Shown piece by piece: positions 7,301 through 16,857 of a stretch of 64,000 bases of DNA. The DNA lies in assembly GCF_021390535.1 (NCBI RefSeq), contig NZ_JAJUXG010000017.1, forward strand, positions 1 through 64,000. Direction: 5' to 3'. Source of the stretch: Dyadobacter sp. CY312 (GTDB taxonomy: Bacteria > Bacteroidota > Bacteroidia > Cytophagales > Spirosomataceae). The notes under the pieces were generated by a model, which worked only from the letters and a program-made list of their open reading frames with translations, was not told the origin of the DNA and did no database searches. Made by a program: the position numbers and the translations under genes. Position 1 is the stretch's first letter. Each line of letters opens with the position of its first letter.

Positions 7301-10300
7301 TCAAAAACCAACATTAACACCAACCATGAAGGTACGTGCGGCAGGGTAGGCGTTGTAATCCACACCAAGCTGAAGATTACTGTTTCCCGGCGAATTCACC
7401 TCCGGATCAAATCCGGAATATTTGGTGAAAGTGAGCAGATTCTGGCCTGTCACATATATGCGGCACGAGCTGATACCTTTCGCAGGTTTGAAAGTGTAGC
7501 CAAGGGAAGCGGTTTTCACTCTTAGGAATGACCCGTCTTCGATCAGCCAGGACGATTGCAGCAGAAGCGGGTTAACTGTTACACGTGCACGCGGAATATC
7601 CGAAGTCGGGTTGGCTGGTGTCCAGCGATCTACTATTTCCTTTCTCTGATTTCCCCACGGACCGGATACGTTACTTTCTGCTCTTTGTACGTTCAGGATG
7701 TCATTTCCGTAAGTTCCCTGCATGTAAACCGACAAGTCAAATCTTTTGTATGAGAAGTTGTTCGACCAGCCAAATATAAAATCAGGATTGGGGTCACCAA
7801 CAATCATTCTGTCTTCTGCCAGGTTGATGGATCCGTTTCCGTTGCGGTCAATGAATCGGGCATCTCCAAGTTTATCATTTGCTGCGGATCTTGGGCCTTT
7901 GTCATACTGCTCCTGATTTTGGAACACGCCATCATATTGAAGCAGGTTCCAGACACCGACCGGCAAGCCTGGTTCAAGCCAGCTTCCGTTTATTTTCAGG
8001 TGACCCGATATTTCTTCCTGGGTGGAAGGTGTGTAACCCGGGATCTCCAGAACTTTGTTCCTGTTTAATGACCAGTTGATCTGTGAGTTCCATTTGAAAT
8101 CCTTCACCGAAATATCACCGCCAATGCTTAGTTCAAGTCCTTTGTTTTCGAGACTTCCGATGTTTCTGAAAATGGATGGGAAACCGGATGTTTGCGGAAT
8201 GCTGACGTTCCAGAGCAGATCGGTCGTTTTCTTGTAGTAATAATCTGCTACAAATGTCAGACGGTTCCCAAAAAGATCGAGGTCAATACCAACGTCTGTG
8301 GTAGAGGTCGTTTCCCAGCGAAGGTCCGGATTGGCAATATTTCCTGGCGCCAAACCTGAAACGAGGGCACCGCTTAAATCGTAGTTGTAAACGTTCAGGC
8401 GCGCAAGAGAGCGGTAGCCCGCAATATTCTGATTACCTGTTTTTCCATAACTAGCCCGCACTTTCAGGTTACTGATCGCATCAATATTCTGTATGAACGA
8501 CTCCTCGGACAACTTATAGGCAACGGCCACAGAAGGGAAAAAGGCCCATTTGTTGTTCGCACCAAATTTAGAACTACCATCCGAACGCCCTGTAACCGAA
8601 AGCAGGTATTTGTTATTGAATGTATAGTTGATCCGGCCCAGGTAAGAAACAAGCTGGCTTTGGTTCTTCCATGAAACAGGCGTGGTAAACACCGCACCTG
8701 CGTCCAGTTTGTCGGCTCCGTAAAGATCCGTCAGGAAATTACTTGAAGATGCACTAAACAGCTGATCTCTATCCATTTGTAATGTGTATCCAGCCACAAC
8801 ATTGAACAAATGTTTATCAAATGCTTTGTTGTAAGTAAGAATGTTTTCGTTCAGATAGGATAGGGAACGGCGGTTCGACTGGCCGGCTCTGCCGTTGGCA
8901 TTGTAACCGTTCACAGTTTGACGGGGCTCATAGGTTTCCCTGTTGGCATGAGACATATCGGTACCCACCGAAACCTTCAAAGACAAATCCGTGATGATGT
9001 TCCAGGTAAGTGCCATGGTTCCCATCAGCCTGTCCACGTTCTGAAAATCTTTGTTAAACAGCACAATAGGAACAGGATTGTGTACCGTGGAGCCGCCGGG
9101 CGTTGGATTGAGTCTCGTGTAAGATCCATCCTGCTGAAATATAGGAACAGTTGGTGGCATAATAAGGGCAGCGTTAACCGTGTTCGCATTGCCGCCGCCA
9201 TCACCTTCCGACCGGCCATTGTTTCCCCATACCTTGCTTGCAGTAAGGTTGGTGGTGAACATGAGATTTTTGTTCAGCTTGGTGTCAATGTTGGCTCTCA
9301 CCGATGCCCGCTTAAAATCGGATCCTTTAAGAACTCCTTTTTGGTCAAAATAGCTGCCGGATACCGCAACTCTTGTAATGTCATTACCTCCCGAAATGTT
9401 TAAGGTGTGATTTTGAATAGCCGCAGAACGAAATATCTCATCCTGATAGTCAACACCTTCTCCCATGGTTGCCGGGTCAGGAAAATTGTAAAGATCAGCC
9501 GGATTTGGATAGGCAGGTGTAGCCACACCATCATTTGCTCTGGCCTCATTCACCAGTGTTGCAAATTCCCTAGCGTTCATCATATCCAGTTTTTTTATCA
9601 CCTTCTGTACGCCATAATATCCGTCGTAGGTTACGGTAGTTTTTCCGGCTTTTCCGCGTTTGGTGGTCACCAACACAACACCGTTTGCTCCGCGTGAACC
9701 GTAAATCGCTGTGGCAGATGCATCCTTTAATATTTCCATGGAAGCGATATCACTCGGATTGATCGACGCAAGCGGATTCTGACCAGCTCCGTTCCCACCC
9801 GCAGTTCCGCCGGCGGTAATGGGGTAGCCATCAATGACATAAAGTGGTTCGTTACCGCTGCTTAATGAATTGCCGCCACGAATCCGGATGGAAACACGTC
9901 CGCCCGGAGCAGAGGAAGCCTGCGTCACCTGAACTCCCGCCGCACGGCCCTGAATTGCCTGATCGAAAGAAGTAGTCGGCAGTTTTTTAAGATCTTCCGC
10001 TTTTATGGAAGATATAGCTCCGGTCAGATCACTTTTTTTCTGCGTTCCGTAACCTACAACTACAACCTCTTCCAGTGCTTTGTCGTCTGTTTTAAGTTCC
10101 ACATTCAGGCTGGTTCTGTTTCCTGCCGGAATTTCCTGCGTAAGGTAACCCACAAATGAAAACACCAGTATTGCATTCGCGTCCGGAACGTCTATCTGAT
10201 ATTCTCCGGAAATATTGGTGGTAGCACCTTTGGAAGTACCTTTTACAATGATGTTGACACCCGGCAGTCCTTCACCTTTTTCATCCGTTACTTTTCCGGT

Positions 10301-10726
10301 AAGAGACTGAAATGCTGCGGGCTTTTCCACAGGTGTCAGGACAGAGGATTCCTTCGCTTTTTCCTCTTTTTTAATGACAATATTTTTCTTAAAAATCTTG
10401 TAAGACAGTGGTAAATCCTGGAAAAGCTGATTCAAAGTCTGGTCAATGGTGGCATTTTTAATGTTGACAGACACGAGCCTTGACGTTGGCAAATCAAGCT
10501 TGTCGTACAGGAAAAGGTAATCAGTCTGGCTTTCAATGGCTTTGAAAGCTGCTTCGATCGAAACATTTCGTTTTTCCAGCGAAATTTTCTGGCTGTACCC
10601 GGTCGCGGTTACTTGCGATAGGGTCGCTATGAGCAGGAGCGTTACCAGTTTCATCGTCCTTAATAGTTTAGCAGGTATGGCCAGCCGCTGAGACTTTCCA
10701 CGCCGTAGTAAAAGGTTTATTTCCAT
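7301..10726 (-). CDS. SusC/RagA family TonB-linked outer-membrane transporter with STN transducer domain
   Basis: This 1141-residue TonB-dependent channel imports the nutrient presented by its SusD partner. The order is a signal region, an STN (secretin/TonB N-terminal) domain at about 45-118, a carboxypeptidase-regulatory beta-sandwich (LTGKVTDEKGEGLPGVNIIV, about 143-225), the motif EEVVVVGYGTQKKSDLTGAI that opens the SusC plug, the plug itself (YVIDGYPI, ILKDASATAIYGSRGANGVV) and a 22-strand barrel. The STN domain marks it as a signal-transducing receptor that contacts the periplasmic part of FecR, consistent with the FecR and ECF sigma genes directly upstream on the same strand. The 215 bases before it probably hold its own promoter. 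Confidence 0.95.
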   Translation of the reverse strand: MEINLLLRRGKSQRLAIPAKLLRTMKLVTLLLIATLSQVTATGYSQKISLEKRNVSIEAAFKAIESQTDYLFLYDKLDLPTSRLVSVNIKNATIDQTLNQLFQDLPLSYKIFKKNIVIKKEEKAKESSVLTPVEKPAAFQSLTGKVTDEKGEGLPGVNIIVKGTSKGATTNISGEYQIDVPDANAILVFSFVGYLTQEIPAGNRTSLNVELKTDDKALEEVVVVGYGTQKKSDLTGAISSIKAEDLKKLPTTSFDQAIQGRAAGVQVTQASSAPGGRVSIRIRGGNSLSSGNEPLYVIDGYPITAGGTAGGNGAGQNPLASINPSDIASMEILKDASATAIYGSRGANGVVLVTTKRGKAGKTTVTYDGYYGVQKVIKKLDMMNAREFATLVNEARANDGVATPAYPNPADLYNFPDPATMGEGVDYQDEIFRSAAIQNHTLNISGGNDITRVAVSGSYFDQKGVLKGSDFKRASVRANIDTKLNKNLMFTTNLTASKVWGNNGRSEGDGGGNANTVNAALIMPPTVPIFQQDGSYTRLNPTPGGSTVHNPVPIVLFNKDFQNVDRLMGTMALTWNIITDLSLKVSVGTDMSHANRETYEPRQTVNGYNANGRAGQSNRRSLSYLNENILTYNKAFDKHLFNVVAGYTLQMDRDQLFSASSSNFLTDLYGADKLDAGAVFTTPVSWKNQSQLVSYLGRINYTFNNKYLLSVTGRSDGSSKFGANNKWAFFPSVAVAYKLSEESFIQNIDAISNLKVRASYGKTGNQNIAGYRSLARLNVYNYDLSGALVSGLAPGNIANPDLRWETTSTTDVGIDLDLFGNRLTFVADYYYKKTTDLLWNVSIPQTSGFPSIFRNIGSLENKGLELSIGGDISVKDFKWNSQINWSLNRNKVLEIPGYTPSTQEEISGHLKINGSWLEPGLPVGVWNLLQYDGVFQNQEQYDKGPRSAANDKLGDARFIDRNGNGSINLAEDRMIVGDPNPDFIFGWSNNFSYKRFDLSVYMQGTYGNDILNVQRAESNVSGPWGNQRKEIVDRWTPANPTSDIPRARVTVNPLLLQSSWLIEDGSFLRVKTASLGYTFKPAKGISSCRIYVTGQNLLTFTKYSGFDPEVNSPGNSNLQLGVDYNAYPAARTFMVGVNVGF

Positions 10727-10941
10727 ATATTTGTATGATTTAGGTAAGACAAAATTGCTTTGTGAAAAGAGTCAGATTGATGAGCCTGAGTTATGTTCAG
10801 GGGAAATGTTCGCAGCATTTTCCCTGTTTTTGTTTCAGGTCAAAAAGACAGTTAGCTCGGCGGTTTCAATAGTATTTTCATCATTCAGGGTTTAGATTGT
10901 TAGTGGGGAAATTTAACGTTCAGCTATATACGGTTAGGGGT

Positions 10942-12144
10942 TTAGGAAGAGACTATAATTTTTTTGTCTTCGATTTTACAGTTTACGCCGGCATATTTCA
11001 GCATTTGAAGCAACTCCGAGATGTTAACATCCATAGACACCTTTCCGGTAAATTTCCGGACGGGAATTGTGCCATCATAGCGGACGTCGATGTCATACCA
11101 GCGCGCAGCTTTCTTCATCACTTCCTGAATGCTCGCATCCTGAAAATAGAATAATCCTTTCTTCCAGGCTATCACTTCGTCAATGTCTGCTTCCTTTTTG
11201 GTCATTGTACCTGAAAGTGCAATGGACGCCTGTTGCCCCGGTTTCAGCATCATGTTGGCTTTTTTATTAGTCAGCGAAACGGAACCTTCTACCAAAGTGG
11301 TTCTGAAATCGGCTTCATCTGCGTACGCCATCACGTTAAAACTGGTACCCAGAACTTCAATTTCGGTTTCCCCGAATGATACCCGGAACGGGCTGCTTTT
11401 GTCTTTAACCACCTCGAAATAAACCTCACCCGTTACAGCGACTTTCCTTTCGTTTTTGGAAAAGACAGCCGGAAATTTTATCGATGAAGCAGAGTTAAGC
11501 CATACCTTGCTTCCGTCCGGCAACACAATTTGATATTGTCCGCCTTTGGGCGTTGACAGCATATTCATCTGAGCAGAAGGCTGAATATTCTGTTGACCGG
11601 ATGCGTGGTAAACCAGCTGGCCGTTTTCCTTTTTGTTTACTTCCGTACCGCCCTGCCTGGCAAGAACGCCGTTTGAGGCACTGTCAAGTACGATGGTCGA
11701 GCCATCCGCAAGCGTGAGCATGGCGCGGTTGCCGCCAGGGGCGAAATCTGTTACAACGGACTTCTCAATGGCGACCTCTCGTACTGCGGATTTAGATTGA
11801 AACCTGTACAATACTCCGAATCCGATAATCAGGAAGATCGCCGCCGCCACATAACGCCACCAGTAAAAGACGGAGATCGTTGGTTGCTCTGGTGGTTGTT
11901 CTTCTTCCCCGCCTTCATTTGCTGGTCTTACGATACCATCAAAAATACGGTTGCTGTCTTCTTTGGTGAAAAAAGGATTTTCCAGTTCTGAGTTTTTCCA
12001 GGCTTCATGAAGCAACCCGGAAAGTTCCGCGTTGTTTTCCGCATCCTGTACAATCGACATAAACTCTCTGGTTTCAGCATCAGTTGCTTCTCCGGAGTAA
12101 TACTGTTTGAACAGGTAAGCGAGCCGACTGGAAAAATCCTTCAT
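10942..12144 (-). CDS. FecR family anti-sigma factor (SusCD locus)
   Basis: This 400-residue inner-membrane regulator holds the ECF sigma factor and releases it when the STN domain of the SusC receptor signals substrate binding. The N-terminal cytoplasmic part (1-95) includes an acidic/proline-rich stretch, one membrane segment lies at about 97-114 (RYVAAAIFLIIGFGVLYRF), a FecR domain follows (DGSTIVLDSAS, LPDGSKVWLNSASSIKFP, GEVYFEVVKDKSSPFRV, LGTSFNVMAY), and a C-terminal DUF4974 domain (ASIQEVMKKAARWYDIDVRY) closes it. The family layout is complete. It lies 94 bases after the sigma gene. The cognate receptor is very probably SusC just downstream. Confidence 0.93.
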   Translation of the reverse strand: MKDFSSRLAYLFKQYYSGEATDAETREFMSIVQDAENNAELSGLLHEAWKNSELENPFFTKEDSNRIFDGIVRPANEGGEEEQPPEQPTISVFYWWRYVAAAIFLIIGFGVLYRFQSKSAVREVAIEKSVVTDFAPGGNRAMLTLADGSTIVLDSASNGVLARQGGTEVNKKENGQLVYHASGQQNIQPSAQMNMLSTPKGGQYQIVLPDGSKVWLNSASSIKFPAVFSKNERKVAVTGEVYFEVVKDKSSPFRVSFGETEIEVLGTSFNVMAYADEADFRTTLVEGSVSLTNKKANMMLKPGQQASIALSGTMTKKEADIDEVIAWKKGLFYFQDASIQEVMKKAARWYDIDVRYDGTIPVRKFTGKVSMDVNISELLQMLKYAGVNCKIEDKKIIVSS

Positions 12145-12238
12145 ATAACAACAATTATTTCCGCGTGATACAAAATGATGCGTTTGTATCTAAGACAGAA
12201 AAAGTGTTAAAAAAGGGGGTATTTAAATGTGATTATTT

Positions 12239-12826
12239 TTAAATAAAGTAGGATATAAATAAAATAAAACTGATAGTCAGCCTCTTACGAATGTAGCAGG
12301 TGATTGATTCGGTAGAGATTTGCAGGTACTTTTTCACCGTTTCGCGCGACAAACTGAGACGATCCGCTATTTCGGAGTATTTCAAACGTTCGTGCCGGCT
12401 GAGTAAATACACAAGCCGTTGCTGGGGTGGGAGGCGGTCAATTGCTTCATCGACAAGAAGATATCGCTCATGGTCTGCTTCGGGTTCTTCAATTTGCAGT
12501 TCGTAGCCTACTGCGCCGATCTCGGTGGTTAATGCTTTTTCACAGGCGATTCTTTTAAGACAGTTTAGCGCATGATTTTTAGAAATAACGAAGATATAAG
12601 CATCAAAATTGGTGACGGCAGACAGGGAATCTCGGTTAGTCCACAGTTTTAAAAATATGTCCTGCACCACTTCTTCCGCCAGCTCGTGGGATTTGGTGAT
12701 TCTGAAAATGTAGGCTCCAATCCTATGGTGATACTCATTAAAAAGCCACCTGAATGCCCTCTCATCCCCGTTTGCAACGCGCGGCAAAATGTCCTTTTCG
12801 TCTATGGCAGGTGCTGAGTATGACAT
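12239..12826 (-). CDS. ECF RNA polymerase sigma-70 factor (SusCD locus)
   Basis: This 195-residue extracytoplasmic-function sigma factor directs RNA polymerase to the linked SusCD genes. Region 2 is visible at about 20-88 (RAFRWLFNEYHHRIGAYIFR, AEEVVQDIFLKLW), and region 4 at about 130-185 (IDRLPPQQRLVYLLSRHERL, then YSEIADRLSLSRETVKKYLQ). Its C-terminus is extended by a hydrophobic tail (ISFILFISYFI) found in some Bacteroidota FecI-like factors. It is first in the sigma-FecR-SusC-SusD series. A TAnnTTTG-like -7 element lies about 58 bases upstream (TACATTTG on the minus strand, 12885-12892). Confidence 0.93.
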   Translation of the reverse strand: MSYSAPAIDEKDILPRVANGDERAFRWLFNEYHHRIGAYIFRITKSHELAEEVVQDIFLKLWTNRDSLSAVTNFDAYIFVISKNHALNCLKRIACEKALTTEIGAVGYELQIEEPEADHERYLLVDEAIDRLPPQQRLVYLLSRHERLKYSEIADRLSLSRETVKKYLQISTESITCYIRKRLTISFILFISYFI

Positions 12827-12884
12827 TTTCTAAATGGTCATTAAGGAAGACAGAAATCCGGATCATATTTTTCACTTAGGAAAA

Positions 12885-12892
12885 CAAATGTA
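12885..12892 (-). promoter_or_regulatory. Putative -7 element of the first ECF sigma gene
   Basis: On the minus strand the bases read TACATTTG, matching TAnnTTTG, about 58 bases before the start codon at 12826. No properly spaced -33 element was found. Confidence 0.3.
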
Positions 12893-13078
12893 AAGGAAAC
12901 CGGATTAATTCTAAATTATTTATAGTTAAAATAGTACTATAACTATTTCTATAATCTACCTGCGAGTTCTTAGCAGGTACAGATTCAGATGTAGCGTACT
13001 AATTACAAATACAGGATCAGCGGTTTTTTACCCGAAATTTCGAATTAAAGATTAACACTTTTCAAACCTTCCTAAAAC

Positions 13079-13114
13079 AAAAATGAGATCCCGGATACTC
13101 AGGATCTCATTTTT
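13079..13114 (-). terminator. Intrinsic terminator of the tricorn protease gene
   Basis: A perfect 13-bp stem (AAAAATGAGATCC at 13079-13091, complement at 13102-13114) with a 10-base loop lies 15 bases beyond the minus-strand stop at 13129. The minus-strand T-run is formed by the A-rich left arm. It insulates the protease from the sigma gene. Confidence 0.8.
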
Positions 13115-13128
13115 GCTTGCTTTGAAAA

Positions 13129-16100
13129 CTATTTTATATCTTTCAGTAATTCTTCGATGGCTTTTTCGAGCTGCTGGTCCTTGCCGGTTGCAATGAGTGC
13201 CGGATCATTTTTAACCTCAAAACCAGGTTTGGTTTCATTGTTTTCCAGCCATTCTCCTGCTTTGTTTTTGGCGCTGATCGGCACAGCTCCCCAACGTGTT
13301 CCGTCAGGTAATGCTTCCCAACCTGCAAAGCTGCAAGTTCCCGGAACCGGCATACCTACTGTTTTGCCAATTTTAAGATCGGTGTAACCGCATGAGAAAC
13401 AGTGACCGTCGCTGTAATTGGCTTCGTTAAACATGGCAAGCGTTGGCTTTGTCCAGCGGAAAGTAGGTTCAAGACCAACCGAACGATCCGAAGTTGCGTA
13501 GGTCAGGAATTTATCGCCGGTAAAGAACATCGCCAGATCGGCAACGAGATCCCCTCCGCCGTTGAATCTTGTATCCACTACAACACCTTCTCGGTCTGCA
13601 TATTTACCCATCATTTCTTCGTACACGCTTCTGTATTGTCCGTCGTTCATACCCGGAATGTGCACATAGCCCAATTTGCCTTTCGACAGGCTATCTACTT
13701 CCGCCTGGTTGCGCTTTACCCAGCGTTTGTAGAGCAACTGATTTTCTTCCCCAAGAGAAATGGGTTTCACCGTAATTTGTTCACGGTTTTTCGATTTCGG
13801 ATCCAGAACTTCAAGCAAGGTGAATTTGCCTGCTTTGCGGTTCAGGTAACGGGCAATGTCGCGGTCGGCAACGATGGTTTCTCCGTCAATTTTTTCTATG
13901 ATGTAACCCGGTTTTACAGTGAATCCTGCTTTATCCAATGGTCCTTGCTGCAATACTTCTGAGATAAGGATACCTGCGCCGGTATGGTTATAATCCATCA
14001 AAATGCCCAGTGAGGCCGTGGCGTCGGCTTCCGGTACAGTTCTGCTGTAACGGGCTCCTGCGTGAGAAACATTCAGCTCTCCGATGAGTTCTGACAGCAA
14101 TTCCGCGAACTCGTAACTATTGCCAACGTGCGGCAACAGACCGATGTATTCTTTTTTCAGAGCTTCCCAATCCGCGCCGTGCATATCGGGTGTGTAGAAC
14201 ATTTTTTTAGTACGTAACCACACGTGCTCAAACATGTAGCTGCGTTCTGCTTCCGAATCAACAAACATATCGCCTTCGATCTGGATGGCTTCTTTTTTGT
14301 TTCCTTCCGGTGTAATCTTGGTAATTTTTCCGCCTGCCAGGAGGAACAGATTTTTTTGTTCTTTATCCCAGATCAAACTACCGCCGCTGCCTTCCAGCGA
14401 CATTTCCATTTTGGTTTCCTTCGTTCTCAGATTGGTGCTCCAGAGGTTGGCGTTTTTCTCGAAACGGGCAAGGTAGTAAAGTTTCTCTCCATCTTTTGAA
14501 AGAACCGCGTCGCTCAGGCTGGATGAGTGAATGGTCAAACGTGCCTTGCGGTCGTAAATGCCATTCAGTTCAATGGTGATGGGTTCGACTTTTTTGTCCG
14601 TTTTGGTCGAGTCCTTTTTGTCTTTTCCTTTATCGCCTTCTTTCAGTTTTTCCAGTTCCTTAAAAAGGCTGTAATCGTCCTTGCTCAGGTTAAATTTGTC
14701 CCACGCATCTCTGGTCAAAAACATGGTATACACATCAGCTTGTGAACCACCACTTGAAGCGTGGTCTTTCATTCCGTGACGGTTACTAAACCAGAGGATC
14801 TGTTTTCCGTTATTTACCCATTTTGCGGCGTAATCGTTGTATCCACTTTTGGTCAGGTTGGTCATTTCTTTTTTACCTTCCGCATCAAGCAAAGTAACCT
14901 CGCCGTTCACCATGGTGGGTTTTACATTCGCAAGAATCCATTTGCTGTCGGGGCTCCATGTAAAATACTGGTCGCCATCCTGCATGTGATAAAGCTCTTT
15001 TGGAGTAAGCAATGTAATGGATTTATTGGAGCTGATGTCAAGAACTTTAAGGGAACGACGATCTTCAATATAGGCCAGTTTTTTTCCGTCCGGAGAAAAT
15101 TGGGGCTGATAGTTGTCGCTCTTGTTTCCAACCAAAACACTTTCTTCGATGACTGTGGATGCATAAAAAAAAGGTTCTTCTTTACGGCTCTTTTTGGCCT
15201 GGAATATCTGCCAGCGGCCATCACGCTCGCTTGCATATACCAGTGATTTTCCATCTGGGGCAAACTCAACAAATCGTTCCTGTTCTGGGGTGTTGGTAAT
15301 GCGTTTGGTGCTTTTCCCGTCCACAGAAGTAACAAACACTTCACCTCTTGCAGTAAACGCAACTTCTTTTCCATCTGGTGAAATTGAGAATTCACGAACT
15401 CCTCCGTTGATTGCCGCAAAGCTGTCTTTGTTCGATTTATCCTGGGTGTAAATACTTACATCGACCTTCTTAGGCGTTTCGCCTTCGCGCATTGTATACA
15501 ACTCCCCTGCATAGGAAAAGCTTAACAAACCATTGTTGGAAGCACTCAGGAACCGAACCGGATGCGTTTTGAGTGAGGTGATTTTTGTGTTGGTTGCAGG
15601 ACTAGCCAGCGCCAGTTTGTGAATGTTGAAATTGCCGCTCTCTTCACTTAAATAATAGATGTTCTTATCACCATTTGCCAGCACGGGCTGACGGTCTTCT
15701 CCGTAAAACGACGTGATTTTTGTATGTTTTTTGGATTTGATATCGTACGTCCAGATGTCACGCGCTATGGCGGATTTCTGGTGTTTTCTCCATTCATTTT
15801 CTCCGCCTTTTTTGTCATGATACAAAAGCGTTTTGCCGTCTTTGGTATACTGCACATATTCTGCCGGACTTGTCAATACCAGTTTGATACTTCCGCCGTG
15901 AACGGGTACGGAATACAATTCCGGTTGAGAAGCAATCGGATATTGGCGGTGCGAAGCGAGATCCTGACGTACACCTCCAAACAGAACCGACTGACCATCT
16001 GGTGTAAATGAAAAAGGTGTTTCGTCATTGGAATGGAAAGTAAGCCGTTTTGCTTCGCCACCCATGGCATTCATAACGAACAGGTCAAAATTGCCATAAC

Positions 16101-16350
16101 GATCTGAGGCAAATGCAATTTGTTTTCCGTCAGGGCTCCATACAGGCTGATAATCGTGGGCTTCATGAAAAGTGAGCTGTGTTGCCTGTCCGCCGGATGT
16201 ACCTACCTTGTAAAGATCACCTTTGTAAGTGAAAGCAATGGTACTTCCATCCGGAGATATAGAGGGATAGCGCACCCATTTAGGACTTGTCTGCGCCGTT
16301 GCAGCATAGGCGCAGAGCAGAAAAAGAGAAATAGTAATTCTACTAATCAT
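13129..16350 (-). CDS. Tricorn-type S41 peptidase with WD40-like beta-propeller
   Basis: This exported protease of about 1073 residues is related to tricorn, which trims peptides to short products. From the chosen ATG at 16350 the N-terminus is a clean signal peptide (MISRITISLFLLCAYAATAQ). An upstream ATG at 16395 would add 15 residues and spoil it. PD40/WD40-like propeller repeats (SPDGSTIAFTYKGDLY, WSPDGKQIAFASDRYG and others) fill about 25-620, a linker rich in Lys follows, then a PDZ domain (GILISEVLQQGPLDKAGF) and the S41 core. The serine nucleophile is in NYSDGHCF (about residue 980), and FNGGGD forms the oxyanion region. It is likely periplasmic and monocistronic. Confidence 0.9.
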   Translation of the reverse strand: MISRITISLFLLCAYAATAQTSPKWVRYPSISPDGSTIAFTYKGDLYKVGTSGGQATQLTFHEAHDYQPVWSPDGKQIAFASDRYGNFDLFVMNAMGGEAKRLTFHSNDETPFSFTPDGQSVLFGGVRQDLASHRQYPIASQPELYSVPVHGGSIKLVLTSPAEYVQYTKDGKTLLYHDKKGGENEWRKHQKSAIARDIWTYDIKSKKHTKITSFYGEDRQPVLANGDKNIYYLSEESGNFNIHKLALASPATNTKITSLKTHPVRFLSASNNGLLSFSYAGELYTMREGETPKKVDVSIYTQDKSNKDSFAAINGGVREFSISPDGKEVAFTARGEVFVTSVDGKSTKRITNTPEQERFVEFAPDGKSLVYASERDGRWQIFQAKKSRKEEPFFYASTVIEESVLVGNKSDNYQPQFSPDGKKLAYIEDRRSLKVLDISSNKSITLLTPKELYHMQDGDQYFTWSPDSKWILANVKPTMVNGEVTLLDAEGKKEMTNLTKSGYNDYAAKWVNNGKQILWFSNRHGMKDHASSGGSQADVYTMFLTRDAWDKFNLSKDDYSLFKELEKLKEGDKGKDKKDSTKTDKKVEPITIELNGIYDRKARLTIHSSSLSDAVLSKDGEKLYYLARFEKNANLWSTNLRTKETKMEMSLEGSGGSLIWDKEQKNLFLLAGGKITKITPEGNKKEAIQIEGDMFVDSEAERSYMFEHVWLRTKKMFYTPDMHGADWEALKKEYIGLLPHVGNSYEFAELLSELIGELNVSHAGARYSRTVPEADATASLGILMDYNHTGAGILISEVLQQGPLDKAGFTVKPGYIIEKIDGETIVADRDIARYLNRKAGKFTLLEVLDPKSKNREQITVKPISLGEENQLLYKRWVKRNQAEVDSLSKGKLGYVHIPGMNDGQYRSVYEEMMGKYADREGVVVDTRFNGGGDLVADLAMFFTGDKFLTYATSDRSVGLEPTFRWTKPTLAMFNEANYSDGHCFSCGYTDLKIGKTVGMPVPGTCSFAGWEALPDGTRWGAVPISAKNKAGEWLENNETKPGFEVKNDPALIATGKDQQLEKAIEELLKDIK

Positions 16351-16726
16351 GTAAAAATGAAGGATGAGTGATTCTTGGTGGCAAGAGTGATACAAATATA
16401 CCGAAAGGGTGTTTCTGAATTTGCAGTGTTTGGAAGAAATTTAGACCGGGCTCTCTTTATTAAATACAATTTTCAAAAACTTCCATTGTGAAAATCGATT
16501 CTGATAAAAGTGTTTGATATGGAGAAAATGTATGTGGTTGTTTTTCAAATTAGTAGAAATTAAAATCAGATAAGAGTTTAGGGAATTGTCGGGCGCTGCC
16601 AGACATTTTAAACCAAATCTTGTACCAAATCCACCACATTTTACGCCAAATGGGTCTATTATTTGTAATAATTTGTCAATTTATACTAATTTTCAAAGCT
16701 ATCTTCTCCTCGTAAAAGTTATATTA

Positions 16727-16734
16727 TATCTTTG
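16727..16734 (+). promoter_or_regulatory. Putative -7 element of the TonB receptor operon
   Basis: TATCTTTG matches TAnnTTTG. It lies 123 bases before the ATG and directly before the palindrome at 16747-16765, implying a long leader. A clear -33 element is not seen. Confidence 0.4.
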
Positions 16735-16746
16735 CGACCGTTAACT

Positions 16747-16765
16747 ATTTAGTCTAGGTCTAAAT
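16747..16765. promoter_or_regulatory. Imperfect 19-bp palindrome, possible metal-responsive operator
   Basis: ATTTAGTCTAGGTCTAAAT has two arms, ATTTAG and CTAAAT, that are exact complements, with further pairing C/G inside. It starts 13 bases after the -7 element, so a bound repressor would block initiation. The symmetry and the TTTAG...CTAAA arms resemble DtxR/MntR/Fur-type sites. The gene pair downstream (TonB receptor plus DUF4374) is of the kind often controlled by iron. The regulator identity is inference. Confidence 0.4.
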
Positions 16766-16857
16766 TAAAATTGAGACTTTTCTCTTTTAAGGTTGAGACC
16801 GGATATGTTGGCAAACTATCATCTAACTAAATATAGGTTCTCCCTCCGTTTCAGAAT

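Larger units (their letters stand above)
16351..16857. other. 507-base divergent promoter region
   Basis: This gap separates the minus-strand protease from the plus-strand TonB receptor. It is AT-rich and contains the -7-like element and 19-bp imperfect palindrome described separately. No open frame of note is seen. Two near-copies of TTGAGAC (16771-16777 and 16793-16799) lie in the leader of the receptor operon. Confidence 0.5.

Noticed and set aside
8918..9403. 161-residue plus-strand frame inside susC
   Set aside because: Antisense of a well-conserved SusC barrel; no independent signal.
13402..13962. 186-residue plus-strand frame inside the tricorn gene
   Set aside because: Antisense of the conserved S41 and PDZ region.
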